This document shows positions 7,428 to 15,176 of a DNA stretch of 23,002 nt, one piece after another. Both the position numbers and the translations under genes were made by a program. Below the pieces are notes generated by a model. It was given only the letters and a program-made list of their open reading frames with translations, had not been told where the DNA came from and made no database searches. The number at the start of each line of letters is the position of its first letter. The stretch's first letter is position 1. The stretch is from contig JBPCXR010000217.1 in the NCBI GenBank assembly GCA_051027215.1, positions 1 through 23,002 of the forward strand, written 5' to 3'. This DNA is from CALHVX01 sp051027215 (GTDB lineage Bacteria > Pseudomonadota > Gammaproteobacteria > Pseudomonadales > Azotimanducaceae).

Positions 7428-8828
7428 ATGGACATTCAGCTACACGATAGCCGCACCGGCGCAAAGCGCCCATTTGAACCGGCCGATCCCACCCGGGTGA
7501 CCATGTACGTGTGCGGACCGACCGTTTACAACTACGTGCATATCGGCAACGGCCGACCTGCAGTAGTGTTCGATACGCTCTACCGGCTGCTGCGCTTGCT
7601 GTATCCGCAAGTGGTCTACGCGCGCAACGTCACCGATATCGATGACAAAATCAACGCCGCAGCTCAAGCGGGCAATGAGTCGATCTTTGCTTTGGCGGAT
7701 CGTTACACCGACACCTACAACGAAGACATCGCGGCGCTCAACACCCTGCCGGCCTCAGTCGTTCCGCGGGCCACGGAACACATCGCGGAAATTGTCGAGA
7801 TGATCGCGCAGCTGATCGACGGCGGTTTTGCTTACGCGGCCGATGGTCACGTGTTATTCAATGTGCCCGCAGATCCAGACTACGGCAAGCTCTCTAGGCG
7901 TTCCCTGGACGATATGCTGGCCGGCGCTCGGGTGGATGTCGCGCCCTACAAAAAGGACCCCAAAGACTTCGTCCTTTGGAAACCGTCAAGCGAGGATCTA
8001 CCCGGCTGGGACAGTCCCTGGGGCCGCGGCCGTCCCGGCTGGCACATCGAGTGCTCGGCAATGATCAGCAAGCACCTCGGCGAGGAGATCGATATACACG
8101 GAGGCGGTAGCGACCTACTGTTTCCTCACCACGAGAACGAATCCGCGCAAAGTCGCTGCGCCACGGGTCGAGATCAAACAGTACGCTATTGGTTGCACAA
8201 CGGCATGCTGACCTTAGGCGACGAGAAAATGTCGAAGAGCGTGGGTAACGTTGTCACCATTCACGAACTGCGAGCAACGGTTCCTGGAGACGTGCTGCGT
8301 TACGCCCTGTTGTCGGGTCACTATCGCTCATCGCTGGCCTGGAGCGAAGCGTTGCTGGTTCAAGCACGCAAAGGCTTGGACACTTTCTACCACGCATTGC
8401 GCACAATCCCTGAACTGAGCGAAGCCACTGCGCAACAAGGCAGCAGCGCGAACCTGGATGACTATCCGAGCGCACTGCTGGAGGCCTTGGCAGACGATTT
8501 GAATACGCCTTTAGCCATTAGCGTCATGCACGAGCTGGCGAGCGAGATCCACAAGACCACAGATGCATCGCAACGCGTACGACTAGGCAAGCAGCTATTG
8601 TGCGGCGGCTGGCTGCTGGGTCTGCTCACGCTCAACGTTGAACGCTACTTCACTGAGGATGCATCGATCGACACAGACCAGGTAGAGGCTCTAATCAGTC
8701 AGCGCAACGAGGCGCGTGCCAACAAAGACTTCGGTCGCGCCGACGAGTTGCGCGATCAAATCATTGCCCTCGGCGTCGAGCTGGAAGACACCCGAGAGGG
8801 GACCCGCTGGCGCAAAGCCGAGTCTTGA
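7428..8828 (+). CDS. cysS: Cysteinyl-tRNA synthetase
   Basis: A 466-residue class I aminoacyl-tRNA synthetase that charges tRNA(Cys). The HIGH signature appears as HIGN (residues 38-41), a common variant in CysS, and KMSKS is at 267-271. The cysteine-binding zinc ligands are present: Cys29 (YVCGPTVY), Cys209 (IECSAM), His234 and Glu238 (PHHENE). NVTDIDDKI and the C-terminal RADELRDQI segment are characteristic. Length is the same as usual for bacterial CysS. The start is the ATG at 7428, 54 bases after hisI. The downstream monooxygenase frame begins 13 bases after the stop, so cysS may be the head or the middle of a pepA-hisI-cysS-monooxygenase transcript. Confidence 0.98.
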   Translation: MDIQLHDSRTGAKRPFEPADPTRVTMYVCGPTVYNYVHIGNGRPAVVFDTLYRLLRLLYPQVVYARNVTDIDDKINAAAQAGNESIFALADRYTDTYNEDIAALNTLPASVVPRATEHIAEIVEMIAQLIDGGFAYAADGHVLFNVPADPDYGKLSRRSLDDMLAGARVDVAPYKKDPKDFVLWKPSSEDLPGWDSPWGRGRPGWHIECSAMISKHLGEEIDIHGGGSDLLFPHHENESAQSRCATGRDQTVRYWLHNGMLTLGDEKMSKSVGNVVTIHELRATVPGDVLRYALLSGHYRSSLAWSEALLVQARKGLDTFYHALRTIPELSEATAQQGSSANLDDYPSALLEALADDLNTPLAISVMHELASEIHKTTDASQRVRLGKQLLCGGWLLGLLTLNVERYFTEDASIDTDQVEALISQRNEARANKDFGRADELRDQIIALGVELEDTREGTRWRKAES

Positions 8829-8841
8829 GCTTGCTAAAGTC

Positions 8842-10014
8842 GTGACGGATGTCGGTATTGTAGGTGCAGGAGTAGCGGGCTTAAGCCTGGCGCTTGCGTT
8901 GCGGCAGAACGGCCTCGGCCCGGTGCGAGTGTACGAGCGCGAAGGACAGGATTCTCTCGAGTCGCAACTCGTCACCGGTCAATGGCTGAGCATAAGCCCC
9001 AACGGTACTCGAGTTTTGCGCGCGTTGGGTCTGCGCCAAGCGTTGGATCGAATCGCCGAGGTGCCGCAAGCTCTGCGCCAGAGGGTCGGCAGCAACGGCT
9101 TCCTGATGAGCGACTTGCCACTGGGCAAACTCAGCGAAGATCGCTTTGGCGCGGCATTCTTGACCCTCGAGTACCAACAACTTCGTACGCTCCTGCTAGA
9201 GGCAGCGCGCAACGCAGACATCAGCATTGCATACCAACACGAGTGCGTTGGCATACAGGGTCAGACGCTAAAATTCACGAGCCAACCGAACCAAAACCAT
9301 CAGCTCATTGTTGGTGCCGACGGTCCAGATAGTTCGCTGCGCACCGGCAGCATGGCTACACAGCAACCCCCGCTTGCCAGCGGCTGGCTTTGGCACGCCC
9401 AAGTTCCGTTTGCCGCAGTGCCAGAAAGCCTGCAACAGCCCGCGCTCAGCTACTGGCTAGGTCCAGGCCGCTACCTATTTCATGGCGTTCAGGTGCAGCA
9501 ACAACGACTGCATCTAACTGCCTGTACACAACAGTTGGAGGTCAGCACAGACGATCTGCCTGGGGTTTTCGCGAGTTGGCAGTCGAGTCTACGCGGCATG
9601 CTGGCAGCCGCGCAGAATGTTCATTGCGAGCCGCTATTACGGCACCCAGCTCCAACTGCGGTCAGCGCCGGCACGGTGGCCTTGATCGGCGATGCGGGGC
9701 ATCCAATGGCGCCGCACCTTGACCAGGGTGCGTGCCTTGCACTGGAAGACGCCTGGGTGCTCTCGCGCTTCATCGACCAACACGAAGAGCAGCCGCAACA
9801 GGCCTGCGGGCAATACCAACGCTATCGCCTAAAGAGAGTCACCCTAATGGCCGATCGAGCCTGGGAGGAAGGCCGTCGACGGATGGCACATCCCGGCCTA
9901 GGACGCACATTGGACCAACTGCGTAGCTCTCTAGGGAGTCGATTTCTTCCGGAACTGGCCATGCAACGGCTGGATTGGATCTACCGCTACGATTGCATTC
10001 GTGGATTCGAGTAG
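8842..10014 (+). CDS. Class A FAD-dependent monooxygenase (PHBH fold)
   Basis: A 390-residue flavoprotein of the para-hydroxybenzoate hydroxylase fold. Three fold motifs are visible: the Rossmann fingerprint GIVGAGVAG (residues 5-13), the DG motif VGADGPDSSLR (about 157-167) and the GD motif ALIGDAGHPMAPHLDQGAC (about 280-298). Such enzymes use NAD(P)H and oxygen to hydroxylate aromatic rings; related forms oxidise ubiquinone precursors or degrade aromatics. The substrate is not readable here. UbiH/UbiF-like and salicylate-hydroxylase-like roles are both possible, and I would not assign either. The frame is open well into cysS, but the first plausible start after the cysS stop is GTG 8842, just before the FAD-binding strand. 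No ATG lies near, and the SD is weak, so coupling to cysS translation is likely. A cobalamin riboswitch follows directly. Confidence 0.87.
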   Translation: MTDVGIVGAGVAGLSLALALRQNGLGPVRVYEREGQDSLESQLVTGQWLSISPNGTRVLRALGLRQALDRIAEVPQALRQRVGSNGFLMSDLPLGKLSEDRFGAAFLTLEYQQLRTLLLEAARNADISIAYQHECVGIQGQTLKFTSQPNQNHQLIVGADGPDSSLRTGSMATQQPPLASGWLWHAQVPFAAVPESLQQPALSYWLGPGRYLFHGVQVQQQRLHLTACTQQLEVSTDDLPGVFASWQSSLRGMLAAAQNVHCEPLLRHPAPTAVSAGTVALIGDAGHPMAPHLDQGACLALEDAWVLSRFIDQHEEQPQQACGQYQRYRLKRVTLMADRAWEEGRRRMAHPGLGRTLDQLRSSLGSRFLPELAMQRLDWIYRYDCIRGFE

Positions 10015-10021
10015 CGAGAAT

Positions 10022-10280
10022 CCGCGACGGTGCAGTGGTTGCACCGGGAACATCGATGAACGGGAAGCTGGTGAGATTCCAGCGCTGCCCCCGCAACGGT
10101 AAATGCAAGTTGGCAAACCGCCAACCGGAATGTCTTCGGAGACAGACAGCGGTGCTTTAACCGCTCTCCAGCCACTGTGGCACTAAGCGCCATGGGAAGG
10201 CTCGACGCTCTGGTATCGATCAATCGTGAGACAGCCTCGCGAGCGAGCGACTTGCACAAGTCCGGAGACCGATCGTTGTT
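10022..10280 (+). promoter_or_regulatory. Cobalamin (adenosylcobalamin) riboswitch upstream of btuB
   Basis: The conserved parts of the class I cobalamin aptamer occur in order. There is an opening hairpin GGTGCA/TGCACC (10029-10045) and GGGAA (10062-10066). The core reads GCTGGTGAGATTCCAGC (10067-10083), then GCTGCCCCCGCAACGGTAA (10084-10102). Accessory hairpins are GTTGGC/GCCAAC (10109-10125) and AGCGGT/ACCGCT (10148-10165). AGCCACTGTG (10170-10179), GGGAAGG (10194-10200) and the B12 box AAGTCCGGAGACC (10258-10270) complete it. It fills most of the 315-base gap between the monooxygenase stop and the btuB start. In this family, coenzyme B12 binding shuts off translation or transcription of the transport gene downstream. 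The edges are approximate because the closing stem P1 was not resolved exactly. Confidence 0.93.
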
Positions 10281-10294
10281 CGCAAACTTCGCGC

Positions 10295-10320
10295 TCCGTT
10301 CGGGTGGAACGGATCAAGGA
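10295..10320 (+). promoter_or_regulatory. btuB leader hairpin and Shine-Dalgarno site (expression platform candidate)
   Basis: A perfect seven-pair hairpin, TCCGTTC (10295-10301) with GAACGGA (10307-10313), lies between the B12 box and the ribosome site AAGGA (10316-10320), nine bases before ATG 10330. There is no T-run, so translational control is more likely than termination. The SD fixes the btuB start at 10330 rather than at the in-frame GTG 10177, which falls inside the aptamer. Confidence 0.6.
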
Positions 10321-10329
10321 CTTACTCTC

Positions 10330-12219
10330 ATGCAACGATGTCATCTCACCACGCCGCAGTTCGCGTGGCTATTCCTGTTTTCTACCACGTTAACGCTGAA
10401 CACTGAGCTCTATGCGGACCAGGCAGATGAGCCGCCACTTGAAACATTGATCGTCACAGCCCACCGCTTAGCGGTCACCAATCCAATATTGCCAAGCCTA
10501 ACGCGCAGCGTCGCCGGTGAAGCTTCGGTCGGCGCCGACGTGCTGCGCAGCCTGCCGAACATGGCCATTAGCCAATCAGGCAACCTAGGCGGATTGACCC
10601 AAGTGCGCGTGCGCGGCGCTGAAGCCAATCACCTGCTAGTTTTGTTAGACGGGTTAGAGTTAAACGACCCTGCTGCGGACGGCGAATTCAATTTTGCCAA
10701 TCTCAGCCTGGCGACAACACCGCATCTGGAATATTTACCCGGCGCTCAGAGTGCCATCTGGGGCAGCGATGCGGTTGCTGGCGTGTTGCATCTGTCATCC
10801 ACGCCGCTTGGAAAAGAGCAAAGCCTGAGGCTGCAAGGCGGTTCCTTTGGAACTCTTGATACCGCGCTCACAGCTAGCGATCGAGGCGAACGTGGGCACT
10901 ATCGAGTTGCCCTACAGCGCTTCGAGACCGATGGCACCAACATTGCCCGCAACGGAACCGAAGATGATGGCTTTACCAGCGAAAGTGGGTTCGCTGCTGG
11001 CACCATCGATGGCGCCGGTTGGCAACTGCAGGGTCTAATCCGGCGACTTCGTGCCAACGCCGATTTCGATCCGGCGCCCTTCCCTGCCTTCGTACCCGTC
11101 GACGGCGATAATCATACCGAGCACGACAGCACCTTGATTGGGCTTACCGGTCGTTTGTTGGATCTGCCCGGAAACTGGTCGCAACACCTAACCATATCCC
11201 AGCTGACCAGCAAAAACTTGGGCTACGCAGAGGCGACACGGACGGGTTATAGCGAAGGGGAACGACGTAAAGTCAGCAGCATCAGCCGCTGGCAGAAACA
11301 CAGCAGCGCCCACGTTGATCTGGTCTTAGAGTATGAACAGGAACGCTTCGAGCAGCGCGGCAATGCCTCTTTCTTTGGCGATCCAAATCAACGCCAGCGC
11401 ACTGATCAATGGAGCGCGGGCGCAGAGTGGGCTTTCGCACCCGCGGAGCGCTTGGGCCTTTCGCTGAGTACCCGTTTCGACAGCAACAGCGACTATGACG
11501 ACAGCGTCAGCTATCGCTTGGCCGCACGCTATCAACTGAGCGAGGCCCTGGCGCTCTGGACCAACATCGGCACCGGCATCAAGAACCCCAGCTTCATTGA
11601 ACGCTTCGGCTTCACTCCCGACACTTTTATCGGCAATCCGCAGATTGAGCCGGAGACCAACGAGCACGCTTCGCTAGGTCTGCTCTGGCAGCGTGGCAGG
11701 TTGCACAGTTCAGTCACGCTGTTCCGCGACGAACTGGAAGACGAGATCAATGGCTTTGCCTTTGACGCCACCTTGGGCGGCTTCACCGCCTTGAACGAGC
11801 AAGGCAGCAGTGAACGCAACGGTATCGAAGTGGATACCGATTGGCAGGGAGAGCGCACCCAGGCGCGCGCTGGAATATCCTATGTCGACGCCAAAGACCC
11901 TGACAACAACCGGGAAGTAAGGCGCCCACGTTGGCAGGCTTTCGTCGAGCTTGGACATCAAGTTGGGGCACTGTCACTTTGGAGTCGGATCAACTACGTC
12001 GATGATCAACGAGACCTAAGTTTTGCGAGCTTTCCAGCGAGCGAGGAAACCTTAGACAGCTATACCCTCTGGAGTGCGCGCCTTGGCTGGCAACTGAGCC
12101 CGGCACTGAGTCTGAGCCTGCGGGGCGACAACCTCTTGGACCAGACCGTAGAAAACGTCTTCGGATTCCGCGGACCCGGCCGCGGAGGCTACCTGGAGGT
12201 TACCCTGCGCCGTCCCTGA
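10330..12219 (+). CDS. btuB: TonB-dependent outer-membrane vitamin B12 receptor
   Basis: A 629-residue TonB-dependent receptor for cobalamin uptake across the outer membrane. A signal peptide (hydrophobic about residues 11-24, cleavage near TELYA at 29) is followed by a TonB box, LETLIVTAH (about 37-45). The plug domain has VRVRGAEANHLLVLLDGLEL and GAQSAIWGSDAVAGVL, and the rest is a 22-strand-type beta barrel ending in LRGDNLLDQTVENVFGF and a C-terminal strand (YLEVTLRRP). Length and architecture match BtuB, and the cobalamin riboswitch immediately upstream makes the B12 assignment firm. No btuCDF or cob gene is in the window. ATG 10330 has AAGGA nine bases upstream. The M20 peptidase follows after 61 bases and could be on the same B12-controlled transcript, although nothing shows this. 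Confidence 0.95.
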   Translation: MQRCHLTTPQFAWLFLFSTTLTLNTELYADQADEPPLETLIVTAHRLAVTNPILPSLTRSVAGEASVGADVLRSLPNMAISQSGNLGGLTQVRVRGAEANHLLVLLDGLELNDPAADGEFNFANLSLATTPHLEYLPGAQSAIWGSDAVAGVLHLSSTPLGKEQSLRLQGGSFGTLDTALTASDRGERGHYRVALQRFETDGTNIARNGTEDDGFTSESGFAAGTIDGAGWQLQGLIRRLRANADFDPAPFPAFVPVDGDNHTEHDSTLIGLTGRLLDLPGNWSQHLTISQLTSKNLGYAEATRTGYSEGERRKVSSISRWQKHSSAHVDLVLEYEQERFEQRGNASFFGDPNQRQRTDQWSAGAEWAFAPAERLGLSLSTRFDSNSDYDDSVSYRLAARYQLSEALALWTNIGTGIKNPSFIERFGFTPDTFIGNPQIEPETNEHASLGLLWQRGRLHSSVTLFRDELEDEINGFAFDATLGGFTALNEQGSSERNGIEVDTDWQGERTQARAGISYVDAKDPDNNREVRRPRWQAFVELGHQVGALSLWSRINYVDDQRDLSFASFPASEETLDSYTLWSARLGWQLSPALSLSLRGDNLLDQTVENVFGFRGPGRGGYLEVTLRRP

Positions 12220-12267
12220 CTGGACACAAGACAGCGCTTCCGGTCACATAGGCGAGGCCACAGAACC

Positions 12268-12273
12268 AGGGAG
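12268..12273 (+). promoter_or_regulatory. Shine-Dalgarno site fixing a TTG start
   Basis: AGGGAG lies seven bases before TTG 12281, the first start codon in the M20 peptidase frame. There is no in-frame ATG or GTG nearby, so this site supports the rare TTG start. Confidence 0.65.
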
Positions 12274-12280
12274 CGGTGTC

Positions 12281-13717
12281 TTGTCCAACAGTCAACAACC
12301 CGGTTACCCAACCGAGCGGATCCGCAGCTTTGTAAACACGGCCTGGTCCCAGAACATTGTGCCGAGCCTGCGTGAGTACATCCGAATTCCAAACAAGTCC
12401 CCGGCATTCGATCCGCAGTGGCAGGCGTCTGGGCACATGGATCAAGCGGTAAACCTGCTCGCAGATTGGGCTCGAGCCCAAGGCCCCGCAAATGCCAGCG
12501 TTGAGATCATTCGACTACCCGAGCGCACGCCACTGCTGTGCGTTGAACTACCTTCTACCGGTGCTCCAGGAAATCTGTTGCTCTATGGCCACTACGACAA
12601 ACAGCCAGAGTTCGATGGCTGGGAAGCTGGATTGGCGCCCTGGGAACCCGTAGAACGGGACGGCAGACTCTATGGCCGCGGTGGCGCTGACGACGGTTAT
12701 GCCTTGTTCGGTTCGCTAACTGCCATTGCGGCCCTGGACGCAGCCAACATTCCCAGGGCTCGTTGTGTGCTGCTGATCGAGGGTTGCGAGGAAAGTGGCA
12801 GCTTCGACCTGCCTTTTTATGTCGACCATCTCAAGCACCAGATTGGCACGCCAGATCTAGTGATCTGTCTGGACGCCGAGTGTGGGAACTACGAGCAGCT
12901 GTGGGTAACAACGTCGCTGCGAGGCATGTTGCCGGGCGTGCTCCGTGCGCAGGTTCTGACTGAGGGCCAGCACTCGGGGGTAGCCGGTGGCATCGTACCC
13001 TCCTCGTTTCGTTTGCTGCGTCAGGCAATCGAACGGGTTGAAAACGGTTATACAGGCGATCTACACGATCTGCTGCGGGTCGAGATCCCAACGCACGTAA
13101 GGGCCCAGGCCCAAGCCGCCGCGAACATATTAGGCGCTGGTGTGGTCGAACGCTTTCCCTGGGTGACCGGTCACAAACCCACAGATACCGACTACGCCTC
13201 CGTGCTGCTTCGCAATGCCTGGGAGCCGAGTCTCGCCACCGTCGGCTTGGAAGGTGCACCAGCGCTGATCGATGCAGGCAATACGCTGCGCCCTGGTACT
13301 GCGGCGAAGCTGGTTTTTCGCTTGCCCCCAAGTCTGGATGCGGAGGATGCTGCGGCGGCCATTAAGACCGTGATCGAGAGCTACCAACCGGAAGGCGGGC
13401 AGATATCCTTCGAAGTCGAAACCCCGCAAACGGGCTGGTGCGCGCCCGAGCCAGCGCCATGGCTGGAAACCGCCGTTAACGACGCATCCCAGGCGCACTT
13501 CGGCAAGCCCGCCGCCTACATGGGAATGGGTGGCACCATCCCGTTCATGAAAATGTTAGGAGACGCTTACCCCGGGGTGCAGTTTCTGGTCACTGGGGTG
13601 TTGGGGCCACAGTCCAATGCCCACGGGCCCAATGAGTTTCTCCACCTAGCGACGGCGCGGCGATTGACCGCTTGCGTTGCTCGGGTAATCGCCGACCATG
13701 CCCAGGTCGAGAGCTGA
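12281..13717 (+). CDS. M20 family dizinc metallopeptidase
   Basis: A 478-residue M20 metallopeptidase, a cytoplasmic enzyme of the dipeptidase/ArgE/DapE/carnosinase superfamily; no signal peptide is visible. The dizinc and catalytic residues are recognisable: His104 and Asp106 (YGHYDKQP), bridging Asp137 (GRGGADDGY), catalytic Glu170 and Glu171 (EGCEESGS), Asp198 (CLDAECGN) and His448 (NAHGPNEFLH). The dimerisation (lid) domain is inserted after about residue 210. The YGHYDKQP and GRGGADDG segments are those of dipeptidase/carnosinase-like members rather than DapE. The precise substrate is unknown. The start is TTG, supported by a good SD. The gene is convergent with the HNH endonuclease, with only two bases between the stops. 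Confidence 0.92.
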   Translation: MSNSQQPGYPTERIRSFVNTAWSQNIVPSLREYIRIPNKSPAFDPQWQASGHMDQAVNLLADWARAQGPANASVEIIRLPERTPLLCVELPSTGAPGNLLLYGHYDKQPEFDGWEAGLAPWEPVERDGRLYGRGGADDGYALFGSLTAIAALDAANIPRARCVLLIEGCEESGSFDLPFYVDHLKHQIGTPDLVICLDAECGNYEQLWVTTSLRGMLPGVLRAQVLTEGQHSGVAGGIVPSSFRLLRQAIERVENGYTGDLHDLLRVEIPTHVRAQAQAAANILGAGVVERFPWVTGHKPTDTDYASVLLRNAWEPSLATVGLEGAPALIDAGNTLRPGTAAKLVFRLPPSLDAEDAAAAIKTVIESYQPEGGQISFEVETPQTGWCAPEPAPWLETAVNDASQAHFGKPAAYMGMGGTIPFMKMLGDAYPGVQFLVTGVLGPQSNAHGPNEFLHLATARRLTACVARVIADHAQVES

Positions 13718-13719
13718 TA

Positions 13720-14352
13720 TTAGACTGTAAGCAGTCTGCTGTTAGCGCCAAAGCTGCGTCGCAGAAAGACCATCTGGTCTCCCAGTATTCGACCACTGTT
13801 AGTCAGCGCCAGATACTCTGCATAGTTTGGCACATACGGCAGTGCCTTCAGCTCTAAGCTGACCTCTGCCAGCAGCCGATTGCCTTTGTAGTGGTTGCAG
13901 CGTCGGCAAGCGGCGACTACGTTATCCCAGCGGTCCCTGCCACCTCTGGAGGTTGGCACTACGTGATCGCGGGTGAGCTCATATTCTGCAAATTCGCCAC
14001 CGCAGTACAAACAGACGTAACGATCCCGCCCAAAAAGCGCTTGATTGGTGAGCGGCGGTACTTGCCGGATCTTGGAGACCACCTGGCCATCGCAGGCAAT
14101 GATGCTGTGAATGTCGATCTCGCTGCGATGGGAGTCGATACGTGAGTGGCCACCACGAATGCGCAAAACGGCGTCCCCGAGAGTCCACACCACCAGCTCG
14201 CGGGCATACAAGCACACGGCTTCCTGCCAGGACACCCACTCGATGGGGTGCCCAGCGATGTTCAATCGCAAGATGCGCGGTACCCGCGCAAATTCCGTAA
14301 TCGTGGCAGTCACTTCAGCCTCGTTAGCCGTGTCTTCAGAAAAGCGCGGCAC
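13720..14352 (-). CDS. HNH endonuclease family protein
   Basis: A 210-residue protein ending in an HNH nuclease domain. CLYCGG (Cys114, Cys117), TRDHVVPTSRGG (Asp129, His130), WDNVVAACRRCNHYKGNRLL (Asn144, Cys149, Cys152, Lys156) give the beta-beta-alpha metal finger with a structural zinc between two CXXC pairs. The N-terminal half (VLRLNIAG-like strand, WVSWQEAVCLYAR, LGDAVLRIRGG) is the one usually found in chromosomal HNH proteins of proteobacteria, which are not part of a known mobile element. Their role is unsettled, with DNA repair or defence suggested. No ATG fits. GTG 14352 is the longest start, but GTG 14313 has GAGG five bases upstream and may be the true one (197 residues). No methylase, capsid or terminase gene is nearby. 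Confidence 0.86.
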   Translation of the reverse strand: MPRFSEDTANEAEVTATITEFARVPRILRLNIAGHPIEWVSWQEAVCLYARELVVWTLGDAVLRIRGGHSRIDSHRSEIDIHSIIACDGQVVSKIRQVPPLTNQALFGRDRYVCLYCGGEFAEYELTRDHVVPTSRGGRDRWDNVVAACRRCNHYKGNRLLAEVSLELKALPYVPNYAEYLALTNSGRILGDQMVFLRRSFGANSRLLTV

Positions 14353-14467
14353 ATCATCGCGAATCCGCCAGATCGACGCAAACTGCCCAAGGTGCCGGAT
14401 TCTTTGACAGCACCGGGTGCCGATGGCTAACTTGCGCCCCGTTCAATGACTGCAGCACCGATCACCA

Positions 14468-15163
14468 ATGGCCAGACTGTCTATTGCCCTGCTGTTTGGG
14501 GCCCTATTCGCGCTCAATCTGAGCGGCTGCGCAGGCAAAAAAAACGTGGATACGCCGGATGAATTGACCGCGGCCGCCAATCAAGGTGGGCCCTGGTTCT
14601 GCCAGCCAGACGGTTCCGGCCAAGCCTGGCAATGCGATAACGATCCGGCGAAAGTGGCGAATCCAGTGCCGGATCGCCGCCCTGCACCACTATTCGACCC
14701 CAGCGCAGACCTCCCGGGGCCGGCAGTCGGCTCAGAACAGCCAGTGACAGCTGACGAGCAGACGGGCGCCACGACCGCGCTGCTGAGCGAAGATCCATCG
14801 CAGCCGGTCGAGGCGCCCCAGACTGCTCCTATGACCCCACAATGGCTTGATGAATCGGCGTCAATTCTGGCGTTACCACCGAATCATTACACCGTGCAAT
14901 TGACAGCCATGAGCATTGGTACCGACGTGCAAAGCTACCTCACGCAGCTCGATACACCAGGACTGTCGACCACCCAGGTCGAGGAGGAAGGTAGCCTGAT
15001 GTACGTGCTGCTACTGGGTACCTACGAGAACTTTGAATCAGCCGAATCGGCCAGTGCGAACTTACCTGAACGCCTGGCGCAATTTGATCCATGGATCCGC
15101 AGGCTCGGACCGCTACAGGCGGCCATCCTGCGCAGCGAGAAGCTCCAAGCCGACGCGCCCTGA
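14468..15163 (+). CDS. SPOR-domain outer-membrane lipoprotein
   Basis: A 231-residue lipoprotein. The signal peptide ends in the lipobox LSGC with lipidated Cys21; Ala at +2 favours the outer membrane. Next is a short motif with paired Trp and Cys, WFCQPDGSGQAWQC (Cys45, Cys56), then a Pro/Ala/Glu-rich linker (about 60-135). A SPOR domain follows at about 139-215, starting HYTVQLTAM and including YVLLLGTYENFESAESA. SPOR domains bind denuded peptidoglycan glycan strands, often at division sites, so the protein probably tethers the outer membrane or a partner to septal cell wall. It is not close enough to RlpA, DamX or FtsN to be named: it lacks the RlpA double-psi barrel. It is divergent from the HNH gene and convergent with the P450 gene. 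Confidence 0.85.
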   Translation: MARLSIALLFGALFALNLSGCAGKKNVDTPDELTAAANQGGPWFCQPDGSGQAWQCDNDPAKVANPVPDRRPAPLFDPSADLPGPAVGSEQPVTADEQTGATTALLSEDPSQPVEAPQTAPMTPQWLDESASILALPPNHYTVQLTAMSIGTDVQSYLTQLDTPGLSTTQVEEEGSLMYVLLLGTYENFESAESASANLPERLAQFDPWIRRLGPLQAAILRSEKLQADAP

Positions 15164-15176
15164 GCAACGCGCTCAG

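Noticed and set aside
7541..7552. HIGN instead of HIGH in CysS as a sign of a defective enzyme
   Set aside because: HIGN is a common natural variant in CysS, and all zinc ligands and KMSKS are intact.
10177..10329. N-terminal extension of BtuB starting at GTG 10177
   Set aside because: It lies inside the cobalamin aptamer, has no signal peptide at its start, and the SD plus signal peptide point to ATG 10330.
12831..13331. 166-residue antisense open frame opposite the M20 peptidase
   Set aside because: Arg/Pro-rich composition typical of a shadow frame in a GC-rich gene; the M20 active site is intact on the other strand.
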